Source: Perca fluviatilis (Eukaryota; Chordata; Actinopteri; Perciformes; Percidae). From it: a stretch of 64,000 nucleotides of DNA. The stretch covers positions 8,590,050-8,654,049 of the forward strand of contig NC_053119.1 of the NCBI RefSeq assembly GCF_010015445.1, read 5' to 3'. A program made the position numbers and the translations under genes. Below, piece after piece: positions 23,116 to 32,917 of the stretch (the stretch's first letter is position 1; every line of letters starts with the position of its first letter). The notes beneath the pieces were generated by a model that was not told the DNA's origin, did not search any database, and saw only the letters and a program-made list of their open reading frames with translations.

Positions 23116-23657
23116 CGCCGCCTTCACACTGTCACTTGAAATCAGCTCCGTAATACGCAATACACCCCCAGCGGACGTCGTACTATACCGGAAACTTCGG
23201 AAGCGATTCACAAAAATGGCAGAGAGACTACAACGACTGATAAGTGTCTGAATGTCCGATTCTCTATGACCTCTCTTATACAGATATAAATAGAAAGGCT
23301 GCTGCGTGGAGAAAAGTTGCCCAGGACATTGACATGTCAGGTCGGTTAAATGTGATATAGCGGTATAATGTCAGTAGTTCGATGTCTGTTGCTAGCTAAC
23401 CAATTAGCATTAGCAGGTTTGTTTATCAGTACCATAGTAACGCTAACTTCCGTCGGATAGGAACCGTCCGTAGCCTTTCGCAAGAGTTACATTTTTTTAA
23501 CGCATCCGGATGACCAATTGACACGATTTTTTTCGCACCGCACTCGTTTGGACCCGGTTCGGACCCATTCGCATGCGGTCTCCATAGGAAACGAATGACT
23601 TCCGGTCGTTTTGAAACCGTATCGGAGCTGATTTCAACTGCCAGTGTGAAGGCGGCG
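23116..23657 (+). mobile_element. PIF-Harbinger-type element inserted in family D
   Basis: 542 bp. Ends are CGCCGCCTTCACACTGTCA and, on the reverse strand, CGCCGCCTTCACACTGGCA, with inverted similarity continuing through TTGAAATCAGCTCCG (about 36 bp). The target duplication TTA (23113-23115 and 23658-23660) is the 3-bp signature of PIF-Harbinger. Comparison with the uninterrupted family D copy confirms the clean junction. It contains an exon remnant at 23216-23340. Confidence 0.85.
23216..23340 (+). pseudogene. MADF/Myb-like accessory protein exon of a Harbinger element
   Basis: An ATG at 23216 opens MAERLQRLIS. After one missing base the reading continues VSECPILYDLSYTDIN, then RKAAAWRKVAQDIDMSG, the start of a MADF-type DNA-binding domain (the YDLS...R..AW..VA pattern). 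CAG|GTCGGT at 23338-23346 can serve as a donor, so this looks like a first exon. PIF-Harbinger transposons carry a second Myb/MADF-like gene beside the transposase, consistent with the host element. The frameshift makes it nonfunctional. Confidence 0.65.
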
Positions 23658-23754
23658 TTATCCCGCCCCTCAGATTGAGCCCTGTCAATGGTGAATTCCC
23701 AGAGCCAACATCTTGATGTGGGTCTGGCTTGTCAGGCTAGTAGAGAGGCCCAGC

Positions 23755-23960
23755 AGTCTTCAAATTGAAGACCTTAAAGCTGCACTAATCAATATTTTGT
23801 AACCCTGTGGGATTTTTGTCCTCAAGTAGCAGCATAGAGCAGTTTTTTTACGAGTGGGTCCCCGTTTTGTTTGTCGACTTATCTGTACGTTTATAGTGGC
23901 ATCGCCTTCTAGTGGCTTAGTGCAATTATTATGTGAACAAAGCAGGAAGTAATGTGACAA
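23755..23960 (+). repeat. TTAA-type MITE fragment
   Basis: CTTAAAGCTGCACTAATCAA at 23771 resembles the terminus of an abundant fish TTAA MITE. Its right terminus is not visible, so it is scored as a fragment. Confidence 0.4.
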
Positions 23961-23993
23961 AGTATAAGAGCACCAACTTCCTCATCCTGTATG

Positions 23994-24427
23994 TGTCACA
24001 TCCACTTCCCACTCTTAGTTCATGTTTTGTTTGTTTCCCTGACTTCCTGTTTTATTTTGTTAACTCGCTGTCCGTCTCTGTTTCAGGTCACTTATCTTCC
24101 GTCTATGTCTGCCTTCCCGCCTGTGTGATTACCCTCCCTTCCCTAATGTGTGTCACCTGTGTGTAATCGTCTTCCCCTGTCCCAGTGCATATATACTCAC
24201 CTTGTGTCCTTTGTCATTTGCCAGATTGTTGTAGTACCCACTCTCCAGCGTTATCCCTCGTGTTACCTTCCCAGTGTTTTCATAGATCTCTAGCCCGTAT
24301 TTTGACCACGTCTTTTGCCTGCTGATTTTGTTACGTTCGCCTGTGATTGTAGTGTACAATAAAGCTCCATTACCTTTTTACCCTCTGAGTCGTGCTTTTG
24401 GGTCCACTGTGTTCTGTGCCTAACCTG
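23994..24427 (+). mobile_element. Probable solo LTR (Gypsy-like)
   Basis: Begins TGTCACATCCACTTCC. It has a TATATA motif near 24188, AATAAA at about 24357, and ends near GTGCCTAACCTGA. The promoter-then-polyadenylation order over about 430 bp is that of a retrotransposon LTR. No coding part or second LTR is present, and no clean target duplication was found; the right edge abuts another repeat. Frames inside it are not genes. Confidence 0.5.
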
Positions 24428-24429
24428 AC

Positions 24430-24990
24430 TCCGCCAGATGGATTGCTTCGCATTTGCTTGGCATATCCATCTGGGAACTTTCCGTTGGAGAACTTTTGGG
24501 AAGGGGTGAAAATACTGGTTAGCTGATTGGATGAACCATCTGTCTATCACCTATGTTGGTGATAGACGGGCCAAATCAACCAATCAGATCCACGAAGCGT
24601 ATGAAAATACAACCACAAGCCCGCCCCTGCTGCTGCAGGCAAAGCATAGCTCGTTAGCTCAGCATGCAAGCAACATGTCGGTAAAGGATATTTGCCGTTT
24701 GTGTAACGAGAATTTAGGAATAAAAGGCACCATTTCAGGTTCCCGCTCCATATTCCAAAAGAAGGATCCAAGAGAAAAAAAGCATTAGCGAGCGGCTAAC
24801 AGAATTAGGGCTACCACTGTCTGAAAATACTGGTTAGCTGATTGGATAAACCATCTGTCTATCACCACCTAACCCACCTCAAAACCAACGTTGATTGGCC
24901 CGGTCGTTTGGCTAACGGCTCCAAATTTTCTCTATCTCAAGATGCCAGACTGATCTGCGAGTGGAAAACTGGAGCTCGCGAGATCAGGAC
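24430..24990 (+). mobile_element. Unclassified element with a Cys-rich coding remnant
   Basis: It opens with the near-palindrome CCAGATGGATTG...ATATCCATCTGG (24436-24475). About 45 bp starting TGAAAATACTGGTTAGCTGA is directly repeated at 24506-24552 and 24821-24867 around the coding remnant. A short hairpin GTCTATCACC/GGTGATAGAC lies at 24542-24568. Outer ends are not defined. A short frameshifted frame is annotated separately. Confidence 0.45.
24676..24835 (+). pseudogene. Short Cys-containing N-terminal fragment in a repeat
   Basis: An ATG at 24676 reads MSVKDICRLCNENLGIKG, then TISGSRSIFQ. After a frameshift near 24775 the frame SISERLTELGLPLSE follows. A CxxC pair followed by a basic stretch suggests a zinc-binding N-terminus of a transposon or domesticated-transposon protein. 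I cannot name the family. It is frame-broken and flanked by 45-bp direct repeats. Confidence 0.4.
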
Positions 24991-25535
24991 GGTCTCACGA
25001 GGCTACTCCGTGCCAATATGGGGTTAGTTTGGGGATGGGTCAAACAAACACAGTACTTCACCCAGGAGACCGGGGTTCGTGTCCCGTTCCCTTTACAGAA
25101 TAGACAAAGTCACGTAACCTCCTAACCCTAACCCTAACCCACAATGTTTTTCTAAACTTAACTAAGTAGTTTTGGTGCCTAAACATAACCAAACTGCAAC
25201 CATTTGACAACGTTAAACGACGTGTTTAAAACCGCGACCGTTACATTCTCTGGTTTAGATATGAGGACAGAAAACGCTCCTGTGGGTCGTATTAGAGGGT
25301 AGGAATAAACAACCCATATCGTCGTATGGTTTGGAGAAGTTGTTGGAAAGGTGTCGTTATGGTTAGTGTCCAGCTGGTGAAGATAGTGGAGCAGTTAGCA
25401 GCAAAATATTTCTCAGGGGTTGGTGGAGACCAAAAACAGAGCTAGGAGAGTGAATATTCTACTTCTCACATTCATCGGGTGGCCAAAATCACTACTCCAA
25501 ATGAATGTTTATGAAGCACCTAGCTGGATGTGTAT
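24991..25535. repeat. Interspersed repeat with CCCTAA stretch
   Basis: CACGTAACCTCCTAACCCTA at 25110 leads into TTTTGGTGCCTAAACATAAC and GTTAAACGACGTGTTTAAAA, a block I associate with dispersed fish repeats. CCGGGGTTCGTGTCCC near 25072 is B-box-like but no A-box is at the right distance. The 2.5 CCCTAA units are too few to be a telomeric relic. No gene is seen. Confidence 0.45.
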
Positions 25536-25790
25536 AGTCTGGCTTAACGGCTGTACAGGGCTCAAATAAAGCCTGACATCCGGTTCATGAGAGATGCGGC
25601 AGAAGTCCTTCCCTTCCGCTATCTCCACTATCTGTATTGCAAGGGCACCATCGCTGCATTCGGGGCTTAGCGCCCATTGTGATTGTCATTGGTTTAACAG
25701 CCAGAGCATTTTTTCCCCTATCCCAGAATAAATAAGTGGTGTAGCCAGACCTTACTCCAGCGCTGTGGAGATATGTCTGGCTATGCGAGA
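25536..25790 (-). mobile_element. Family A, diverged copy (reverse)
   Basis: TATAGTCTGGCTTAACGG at the left and GTGTAGCCAGACCTTACTCC ... GTCTGGCTATGCGA at the right match the ends of the relative at 32918-33560. TGTGATTGTCATTGGTTTAA matches the AAACCAATCACAAT box. Internal deletion; no coding content. Confidence 0.65.
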
Positions 25791-25864
25791 GCTCTTGATG
25801 TGTAACTGTTAGCTAACAATTTTGGCATATCAAAAGTGATAAAAGTAAAGTGATAAAGTGATAA

Positions 25865-26288
25865 GGTAAGACTTTGCAATAAGGCTCTCTTATGCCAGTT
25901 ACTAATTTTACTAACTCATTAGTAAATATTAATGTTTTACACTTTACCATTTTGCAGTTATATATGTAAAATAAATAAACTCAAAAATAAATGGTGATAA
26001 AAACTGAGATGCTAAGAAACATCAAAATGAATCAACCCAGTGAACTGATACCAAGGATGCTTGCCTAATAGAGAAGACCAGCTAAGCTAAGTAACCAATC
26101 TGAAGCTTAGCAGTACAGATACATGTGGGCTCACTATTTGGCAAGCAGCAGGTGACGGTTGCCCTTTTGAATTTAATGAGTTATAACATCTTATTAATGA
26201 TTTATAAATAGTTTACAACCAAATTAATAAACTAATAATACAGCATTTACAAACCCTTTATAAGGTAGCCCTATTGTAAAGTGGTACT
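25865..26288. mobile_element. hAT-like MITE, 424 bp
   Basis: Ends GGTAAGACTTTGCAATAAGG and, on the reverse strand, AGTACCACTTTACAATAGGG are imperfect inverted repeats extending to CTTATR. The flanks AGTGATAA (25857-25864) and GGTGATAA (26289-26296) form an 8-bp duplication with one mismatch. The end type resembles the GGTAACACTTTATAAT element at 12139-13980. Noncoding. Confidence 0.7.
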
Positions 26289-26296
26289 GGTGATAA

Positions 26297-27880
26297 TATG
26301 TCAGTGTTGTATCTACAGCCAACAGCATTTTTATGCATCAGGGCCAGATAAAATATTATTATTAAAAGAATATATTCTGTCTAATGGTGTGGCCAAAGAC
26401 AAACAGCCAAGAAACGTACTACACACATTAATGTGACTCATGATAAAAGAAACACACAAAAAATGCAGCTTTACTGTTTTCCACAACATCAGCAATTCAG
26501 CTTGTATGCTGTTTTTGCCCTGCCAGCGTTATCATCCTTCGTCGTTGAAATATGGCGTGTTTCCATACCATCAACCCAACTGGGAACAGCACGGGTGAAA
26601 GACTGTGGTGTCACGCAGTACACAGACACATATCAAATTGCACGCGGGGAATATGCTCAATCTGCCGCTGCTGTCAAAAATACATTATGACGGGTGAGTT
26701 TGACTCATTACATCTAAATGTTTGCTGCCATGCGCTGTGATGCATGGAGGCTTAGTGGGCAGCCAATCAGTGCTGGCTGCTGTTTGCATTAATTACTCGT
26801 TATGATGGGGCACTCCTCGGTTAATGAGACGCGATGCACCACTGTATTTTCTTTTGCTGTTGTGATTAATCATTTGATAGTTAGTTAGTTGGGAAGGGGG
26901 TGCTATCTGTTGCTCTCTTGTTAGAACACCAGGCCCGTGTCCTTCTCATACTGCAAAGCACAGCATGCCTGTCCGAATCAAAAGCCCTGTCAAACCACTT
27001 ACGTGACTCACTGTATCCCACTTGCCACAGGAATATAGACCAACAATATATAACAGTAGGCTGCAACTTATGACTTGTGATATTTTAGCCTCCATATCTC
27101 AGCATGGGGATCAGGTTGTTCGCTCCCAAACAAGAGTGATTACCCCTGACTTCTTTCGTCAACACCTGATTTTCATTTCACCTTTCTCTCCTCAGTAGTA
27201 GCGCCTCTCAGGCCCTCCTGCATCCCGCTGTGTCGTCAACACAATGTGGCAGCTCTCCAGCAATGTTGCAGAGAGACCTCCAGCCTCAAATAAGAGATCA
27301 CAAACCTGAGTTTCTGCTAAGCCCAAGCATAACATATAAGGAGTATGTCGTGAGAAATGGTATGGTAGGAGGAGACGTGACAAAGGTTGACAACTCTGAC
27401 TAAGACTAAGGCTTTGTTAGTTTCAACGTTGAGCCCTGCTGTTAAGTCAAGGCACAGGCATGCCACAATATATTATTACCTTTGTAGGTATTAGCAATGG
27501 CTGTAAGAATAATGTCAAGAACTACCTGATGTCTCCTTTCAGGAAAGGTCAAGAGGTCCCCGTGTGCATAGAAAAACAGACAAAAACATGAATCACATGA
27601 AAATCAGAATGCAGAAACAACTTGAGAATAACAAACATGTTTTTAGTCTGGATCTGCATTAAGATTCCGATGTTGGTAGATAACCATGTTTTTAGAGAAT
27701 ACCTGAAAGTCCTGACTGGGACCACTGAGGTGTGGCCCTTTATATTCATTGCATTGCTGTAGCAACATCTGTAGGCAAAATACCATCCCATTTTGCAGGA
27801 TCACTTTCAGAGTAAAAATCAACAGCTGTCATCTAGGTTGTAACTGCCTAGAAGAATTTGGCATAAGATTAGAGGAGATT
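26297..27880. other. Single-copy-looking noncoding DNA
   Basis: No repeat or gene is supported. A block at about 26720-26880 is sequence-complex and contains TTTGCATTAATTA; it is considered below as a possible regulatory element. Confidence 0.45.
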
Positions 27881-27884
27881 GTAC

Positions 27885-28163
27885 GGAAGAGGATTAGGGC
27901 CAAATGTGAAAAAAAAAAATCTATTGAGTTCTGAGTTTAAAGTCAGAATTATGAAAATAAAGACAGAATTGTAAGAAAAAAAATCTGAATTCTGAGAATA
28001 AAGTAAAAAACTATGTTTGAAAATAAATAAAAATTGGGACTTTTTTGACTTACAAAAGATGTAAAGTCAGACTTCTGACTTTTTTTCCTCAGAGTTCTGA
28101 CTTTAAACTCAGAACTCAAATTCATTTTCAAATACATTTTTTCACATGTGGTCCTAATCCTTT
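27885..28163. mobile_element. Foldback element with inverted arms
   Basis: GGATTAGGGCCAAATGTGAA (27892) is mirrored by TTCACATGTGGTCCTAATCC (about 28141-28160). Further in, GAGTTCTGAGTTTAAAGTCA is mirrored by TGACTTTAAACTCAGAACTC. The centre is A/T-rich with repeated AGTCAGAA-type motifs. The whole can fold into one long imperfect hairpin. Noncoding; superfamily not assigned. Confidence 0.75.
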
Positions 28164-28169
28164 TTTGTA

Positions 28170-28590
28170 AGATTTGAATAGCATATGAAAAAAATAACAA
28201 TTTGTAGGTGAAGTTTTCATGGCAAACCTTTAGATTTTCAGTTATCCTACTAGCTACTAGACAAAGAGTAAAAGACAGAAGTCACAACCTCTTTGGCAGA
28301 AACAAAACACAATATGTTTAGTCACTGAGTTTTGAGGTACTGCACTTTTTCCAGTCTTTGCAGTCATAGGATATAGGAGTACCTTTCCTTCACACCTTAA
28401 TGTCACCTGTGAGGTCGCAGGACATTGTGTGATATGTTAGAATTGCCAAAGTCATACGAATTAGAGTGTGAATTGCTCAGAAACTGCCCAGGGAGGGATG
28501 TCAAGACCCTAGCTGCTTCACAACAATTCACACCTTCATGTGACTCTGACTCTTCACATACGAGACATCACAGATGGGTCGACAGAGACT
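28170..28590. other. Noncoding, nothing recognised
   Basis: No gene or repeat signature was seen. Confidence 0.45.
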
Positions 28591-28599
28591 AAAAGTGGT

Positions 28600-29115
28600 T
28601 ACACACCAACCAGACGGCTGACCAGAAAAGCCAGTGGAAATGATCAGTCGCGTCCCCGAGGTCCAAAAAACTGCCTCGGGACACACTGAGGCGACACCGA
28701 CATGAGAAACGTAATACGTTTCCATAGCAGCAGGCGGCGCTACTCTGTATTGTTGCCCAAGAAATGAAAACCGGCAGCTGATTGGACGAATGCGTCAAAT
28801 GGGTTTGTTTTCTCCGGAAATTCAAAGCCAGACTGTCATGGCGGCCGTTCAGAATACGATCTCTAAAATAGTTCACTGAAACGTGTTTCTGAAAACATTT
28901 TAAGCGAGAAATAGGCCATGCAGTTGCTGAATCTGTCTTCATTTCAGCTCAGCAAAGGTCAGTTTAAAAGATTTTCGTCAGATTTTGAGAGACTCTAGTC
29001 ACGCTCATCCCGCTCGCCGGGTGAGTCCCGACGGGACACACCGAACAAACGCGAGTCACTGACCTCGCCAGACTGTCCAACGGCCGATAATCGGCCCCGT
29101 GCGACCCAGGCTTTA
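28600..29115. repeat. GC-rich, repeat-like block
   Basis: The block stands out from its surroundings by CpG content: GTCGCGTCCCCGAGGTCC near 28648, CGACGGGACACACCG near 29028, and CGGCCGATAATCGGCC near 29090. Its texture is that of a fish DNA-transposon remnant. I could not pair its termini, and the reverse 117-codon frame shows no transposase motif. Confidence 0.4.
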
Positions 29116-30654
29116 AATGCCCGAGACTCTTCGTCAGTCAGTAAAAAAGTCATGCATTTGCCTTTAACATACAACTGACACTCAAGCTGAGTTCATTATT
29201 CTGTGAAACTATATTTTTACAGCATTATATTTCATGTTTATAAAATGTATTTAATACCCCTCCCCATTCAGGAATTGCATTAAGCACATCTGTTAGATTT
29301 CAAAGATACACTCAATTCGTTTTGGTGAGTAACACCTTAACTTCTTTTCTTAAAGAGAAAGCCAAACGAGATATTGAAGTAATTCAACATAAATTTGCAC
29401 CAATTTGCTGATATATAATTTCCAACACAAGTTATCTCACCTTTTAATTGGAATTTCTTTACACTACTTTCTGTCACCAACACCAATACCACAGGTAATT
29501 GATTCATGAGTCTGTCCTTTAATTTCTCTCATTACTCTCAGTCTTTGACAGCGACCCCAGGGCATATGCTGAAGAGATGACAATATTTGAATAACTAGGT
29601 ACATCTGTCTTCTGAGGTTGCTCATATTTTTAGAGGTGTATGTGTGTGTGTGTTTGTTCCTCTGTGTGTAAAAACAAAACAATGCACAAATTGAGTCCAG
29701 AGGGAGCGGATGAAGGCCTCTAGTGCTGACAGCTGATGCCTTACTGAGAGTTGGACCATAGATTTTGACTGTACTCTTACACAGGAAAGAAACTGCAGGT
29801 TGTGCCAACCTACATACATACTTCATGTATTTTAATTTGACAACAATTTAACTTCCTGCAACATGGAAAAACCCAACAGAGGTCACACAGCGAGCAAACA
29901 CACTCCTAAGAGAAGTTTCCAGTGTTTTCACCATGCAGATGGTGCGGGACTTCCATAAGAGCCTTTAACAAATGGAAGGAGTAAATGAAGTGGACAGTTC
30001 CTCCCAACTGGAACATCCAGGAGGTTCTACAATCTTGGAGAAAATAGGTTCACATTTAGTTTCACTGGTCCAAGGAAATAATGACACATGAAAAAGTATC
30101 CTGCAGCAACTAACTTTGTTGGTAGTCCGACTCAGAGAGCCTGATACCCTATAGACGCAATATTAGTCAGACAAGCTTTACCTTTCCCTCCGGGTATGTG
30201 AATACAACAGATCTATTGTTTCTTGTTTTTTTTACTTTTACTTTTACAAGTTCAACATAGAACACATGAAATTTTTTAAAAAGCGAGACAATCCGCATTT
30301 CAGTGAAGCCTGTCGGGTTTTGAAAGATGAAAAGAGCAACACAAGATGGTTTCAGAATTTGCTTTATGCTGCTAAATGCATGATTTGAATTGCCTGAAAT
30401 GAACTTTAGGAATACATTTAGATCACACTGCGTAAGGCAGTCTGTTAATTAATCAGGATTTCAATTAACAAAGCGAAAATGTTTGCATTATCTCTGCTGC
30501 TTTAGATAAAGCTGGGAAGCAAATTAAACGAGGATCAGCACTTGGATGGCCATCAGATGAAATGCTAATGGCCACTGATGATTACACAGCTACAAACTGT
30601 AGATTGTCACAGGCATTTGTAGACAAATGTAGAACTCTTGTAATTTTCATACTG
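29116..30654. other. Single-copy-looking noncoding DNA
   Basis: No repeat except a short (TG)n at 29637-29652. The part at 30470-30620 is a candidate conserved element. The reverse open frames at 29464-29826 are not supported by splice or domain evidence. Confidence 0.45.
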
Positions 30655-30656
30655 TA

Positions 30657-30716
<60 letters not shown>
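30655..30716. repeat. (AAT)n microsatellite at a SINE tail
   Basis: About 20 AAT units directly adjoin the 3' end of the reverse-strand SINE, so they represent its expanded tail. Confidence 0.97.
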
Positions 30717-30717
<1 letters not shown>

Positions 30718-31039
30718 TATACTTTATTAATCCTGCAAGGGGAAATAACAATGTTTTCACTCTTTTGTTATTACACACCTTACACACAGGCCTGAATTAC
30801 ACACACATGCTCAGTACCTATACATGCACTAATGTAGAGATGTCAGAGTGAGGGAGCTGCCCCTGGAAAGGCACCCCGAGCAGTTGGGGGTTCGGTGCCT
30901 TGCTTAACTGGCAGGTGAACTGGCACCTCTCCAGCTACCAGTCCACGACCATACTTTGGTCCGTATGGGGACTTGAACCAATAACCCTCAGTAACCGGTT
31001 CCCAACCCAACTCCCTACTGACTGAGCTACTGCCACCCC
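30717..31039 (-). mobile_element. tRNA-derived SINE, copy 2
   Basis: The reverse strand starts GGGGTGGCAGTAGCTCAGTC (A box), with B-box GGTTCAAGTCC at 30969-30979 and body AGGCACCGAACCCCCAACTG. It ends CCCCTTGCAGGATTAATAAA followed by (TTA)n. It matches copy 1 at 10189-10601 without that copy's internal duplication. The tail with RNA-like repeats indicates retroposition by a LINE partner, not identified here. Confidence 0.9.
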
Positions 31040-32221
31040 AAACCACTCGTCCCTGAAAGAAAACAAGTTATTAGATCATATTCATAGCTCTTAGAGTATT
31101 GTTTTCTTAGTTTTTTTCAGAGCAAAATTATAGTTTCACATTCATTGTACTCATATCAGCAACACTTGCAAAACCGCATTTGATAAATTGCATGTCTGCA
31201 CTCAGGGATATCCAATCAAAACACTGAGGCCTGACAAGGAAAAACTCAAAGGCATATCAATTAGGGTTAAAAGCTAAGTGGAAAGGCTTCTCTGCTGCAG
31301 ACTGGTTGACCACGTTGTTTTGTAGGTCCAGCCTGCCTGCACCAGCCAATCGATGCAGACGACGAGGGAGCAGAGAGAAGTTGAATCACATGGTCTCCGA
31401 TCAATACTCAGCAGTGTATTTCACCTCCGTTAAGACACTCGCCCACCATGGTCTGGAACACACACACACACATCTGCCCTAAAAGCTGTTTCAATGAGAT
31501 TTATGGAGCGCTTTTACCTCCTTTGCAAATTAAACATTTAACTTCACTGACATGCAGAGAGGTGCTTTTTGGTGTGGTGTCCAGGATGTTAATGTTTCTC
31601 TACATGCGTCTTTCCCACAGGAAAGATTAGAGAACAAAACGAGAGGTTTGACTCTCTAAATTTAAGAATTTTTTTTAAAGAGACAGGTCCACAAGTGAGG
31701 ATGTTATCTTCAGAGAAACTAATCAATAGAGCCAATCTTACACCCAGGAGGGCTTTACTGCACTGGCACTTATTGATGCTTCCACAGTTGGGGCCCGGTG
31801 CACATTAAACCCCTCAGCACCTCCTTCTGCCCCTCAGGAATCAACACCAAAAGGCCCCAAACACAGTGGAGATACCATTTATTTTTCAGCTGAAGGCTTA
31901 TGATTCTCTTGGAAATTGCTTCACTTTTAAACAATCTCTGACTCAATACTGACAAGTTTAGCAATACACAAACACCAGAACAAATTTTTGTTCTGCTCAC
32001 AAAGTGAGGCCTCTTCATTTATCCTCTGCCTTTATCTGAGCGAAGAGTCTACGTTTATCGAGAGAGAAGTTTAAGGGCTATTTGTGAGGGGGCGGGTGTG
32101 GGTGCAGCGAAGAATGACAAGAGATGCACTCACATAAGAAAGCACTGAATAGATACGTTTTTATTCTTCATCTTTTGATGTTCTTTAATGATATATTTCA
32201 ACATCAATAAAAAACCCAAGA
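31040..32221. other. Noncoding, nothing recognised
   Basis: Single-copy-looking DNA without gene evidence. Confidence 0.45.
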
Positions 32222-32281
32222 GTGTGTGTGTGTGTGTGTGTGTTGGGGGTGTGGGGTTAGGTGAGGGGGGGGCGGGGGGGG
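32222..32281. repeat. (TG)n followed by G-rich tract
   Basis: Eleven TG units, then TTGGGGGTGTGGGG and GGGGGGGCGGGGGGGG (32248-32281). The G runs could form a quadruplex. Frames across it are artefacts. Confidence 0.9.
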
Positions 32282-32438
32282 ATCAATGCACCTTCAATAA
32301 AATCATATCCTGTCACACATCCTTGCACAACCACGATCCCACACACATCTACAGAGAAACAGTACAGCAGAAACAAACACATCTCAGTGTTACATAAAAA
32401 AGCACTGCTGTTCAGCCCATCTACGCCCACAAAATAGG

Positions 32439-32639
32439 TACAGTATATGACCAAAAGCATCTGAACAAGCCTGTCCACATTATTTTGTGTAATATTGAGG
32501 CTGCTTTTCATGGTACTAGGCTCTCCCATAAGAAAGGTTACAGCAGCAGATTCATGTCCATGGTTTTGGAATGAGATCTTCACAGAACAATCACATTTTG
32601 GTGTGATGTCTGTTCACATACTTTTGGCCATATAGTGTA
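32439..32639. mobile_element. Tc1/mariner-type MITE, 201 bp
   Basis: Begins TACAGTATATGACCAAAAGC and ends TTTTGGCCATATAGTGTA. The 29-bp terminal inverted repeats (32439-32467 and 32611-32639) differ at four positions, and both outer ends are TA. The core GGCCAAAAGTATGTGAACA is typical of mariner-like fish MITEs. Noncoding. Confidence 0.85.
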
Positions 32640-32917
32640 CCTTGTCTTCTGTTCACTGGTGAATGATTTTCTCAAAAGTAAAAAAGCTAATTCAGACTAT
32701 ATGGGGATTAAGGTTAATGTGTGGATTCATAAAGCACTGGTGATACATTAGTGCAGCTGAGCGGATGCCAACACACATACCTTTCAACTATCCACACTTC
32801 TCTCTGCTATGAGCTGGGCAAATGTTGGAAATACTGTATCCAGCCATCAATCCATTGTCGATACTCTCTTATTGCTGCCCATAGTCATGGTGGAGTAGAT
32901 TGGGTTAACCTGGACAT
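32640..32917. other. Noncoding spacer
   Basis: No feature recognised between the mariner MITE and the family-A relative. Confidence 0.4.

Larger units (their letters stand above)
22763..23739 (+). mobile_element. Family D element copy 1, with Harbinger guest
   Basis: Starts TAGACTAGAAATCTAGAC and ends CTTGTCAGGCTA. It is flanked by a perfect 9-bp direct repeat GTAGAGAGG (22754-22762 and 23740-23748). The body carries CCCTAGTGGCAGCAAATTTA and GGGCTTATGGCTGCTGC, matching the second copy at 62790-63259 in reverse. The host part is about 435 bp; the rest is the guest at 23116-23657. The superfamily is unknown; an 8-9 bp duplication would fit hAT-like transposition. No gene is present in the host part. 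Confidence 0.82.

Noticed and set aside
25110..25140. Interstitial telomere
   Set aside because: Only about 2.5 CCCTAA units, inside an interspersed repeat.
28589..28942. 117-codon reverse frame in the GC-rich block as a transposase
   Set aside because: No transposase motif and no matching terminal repeats found.
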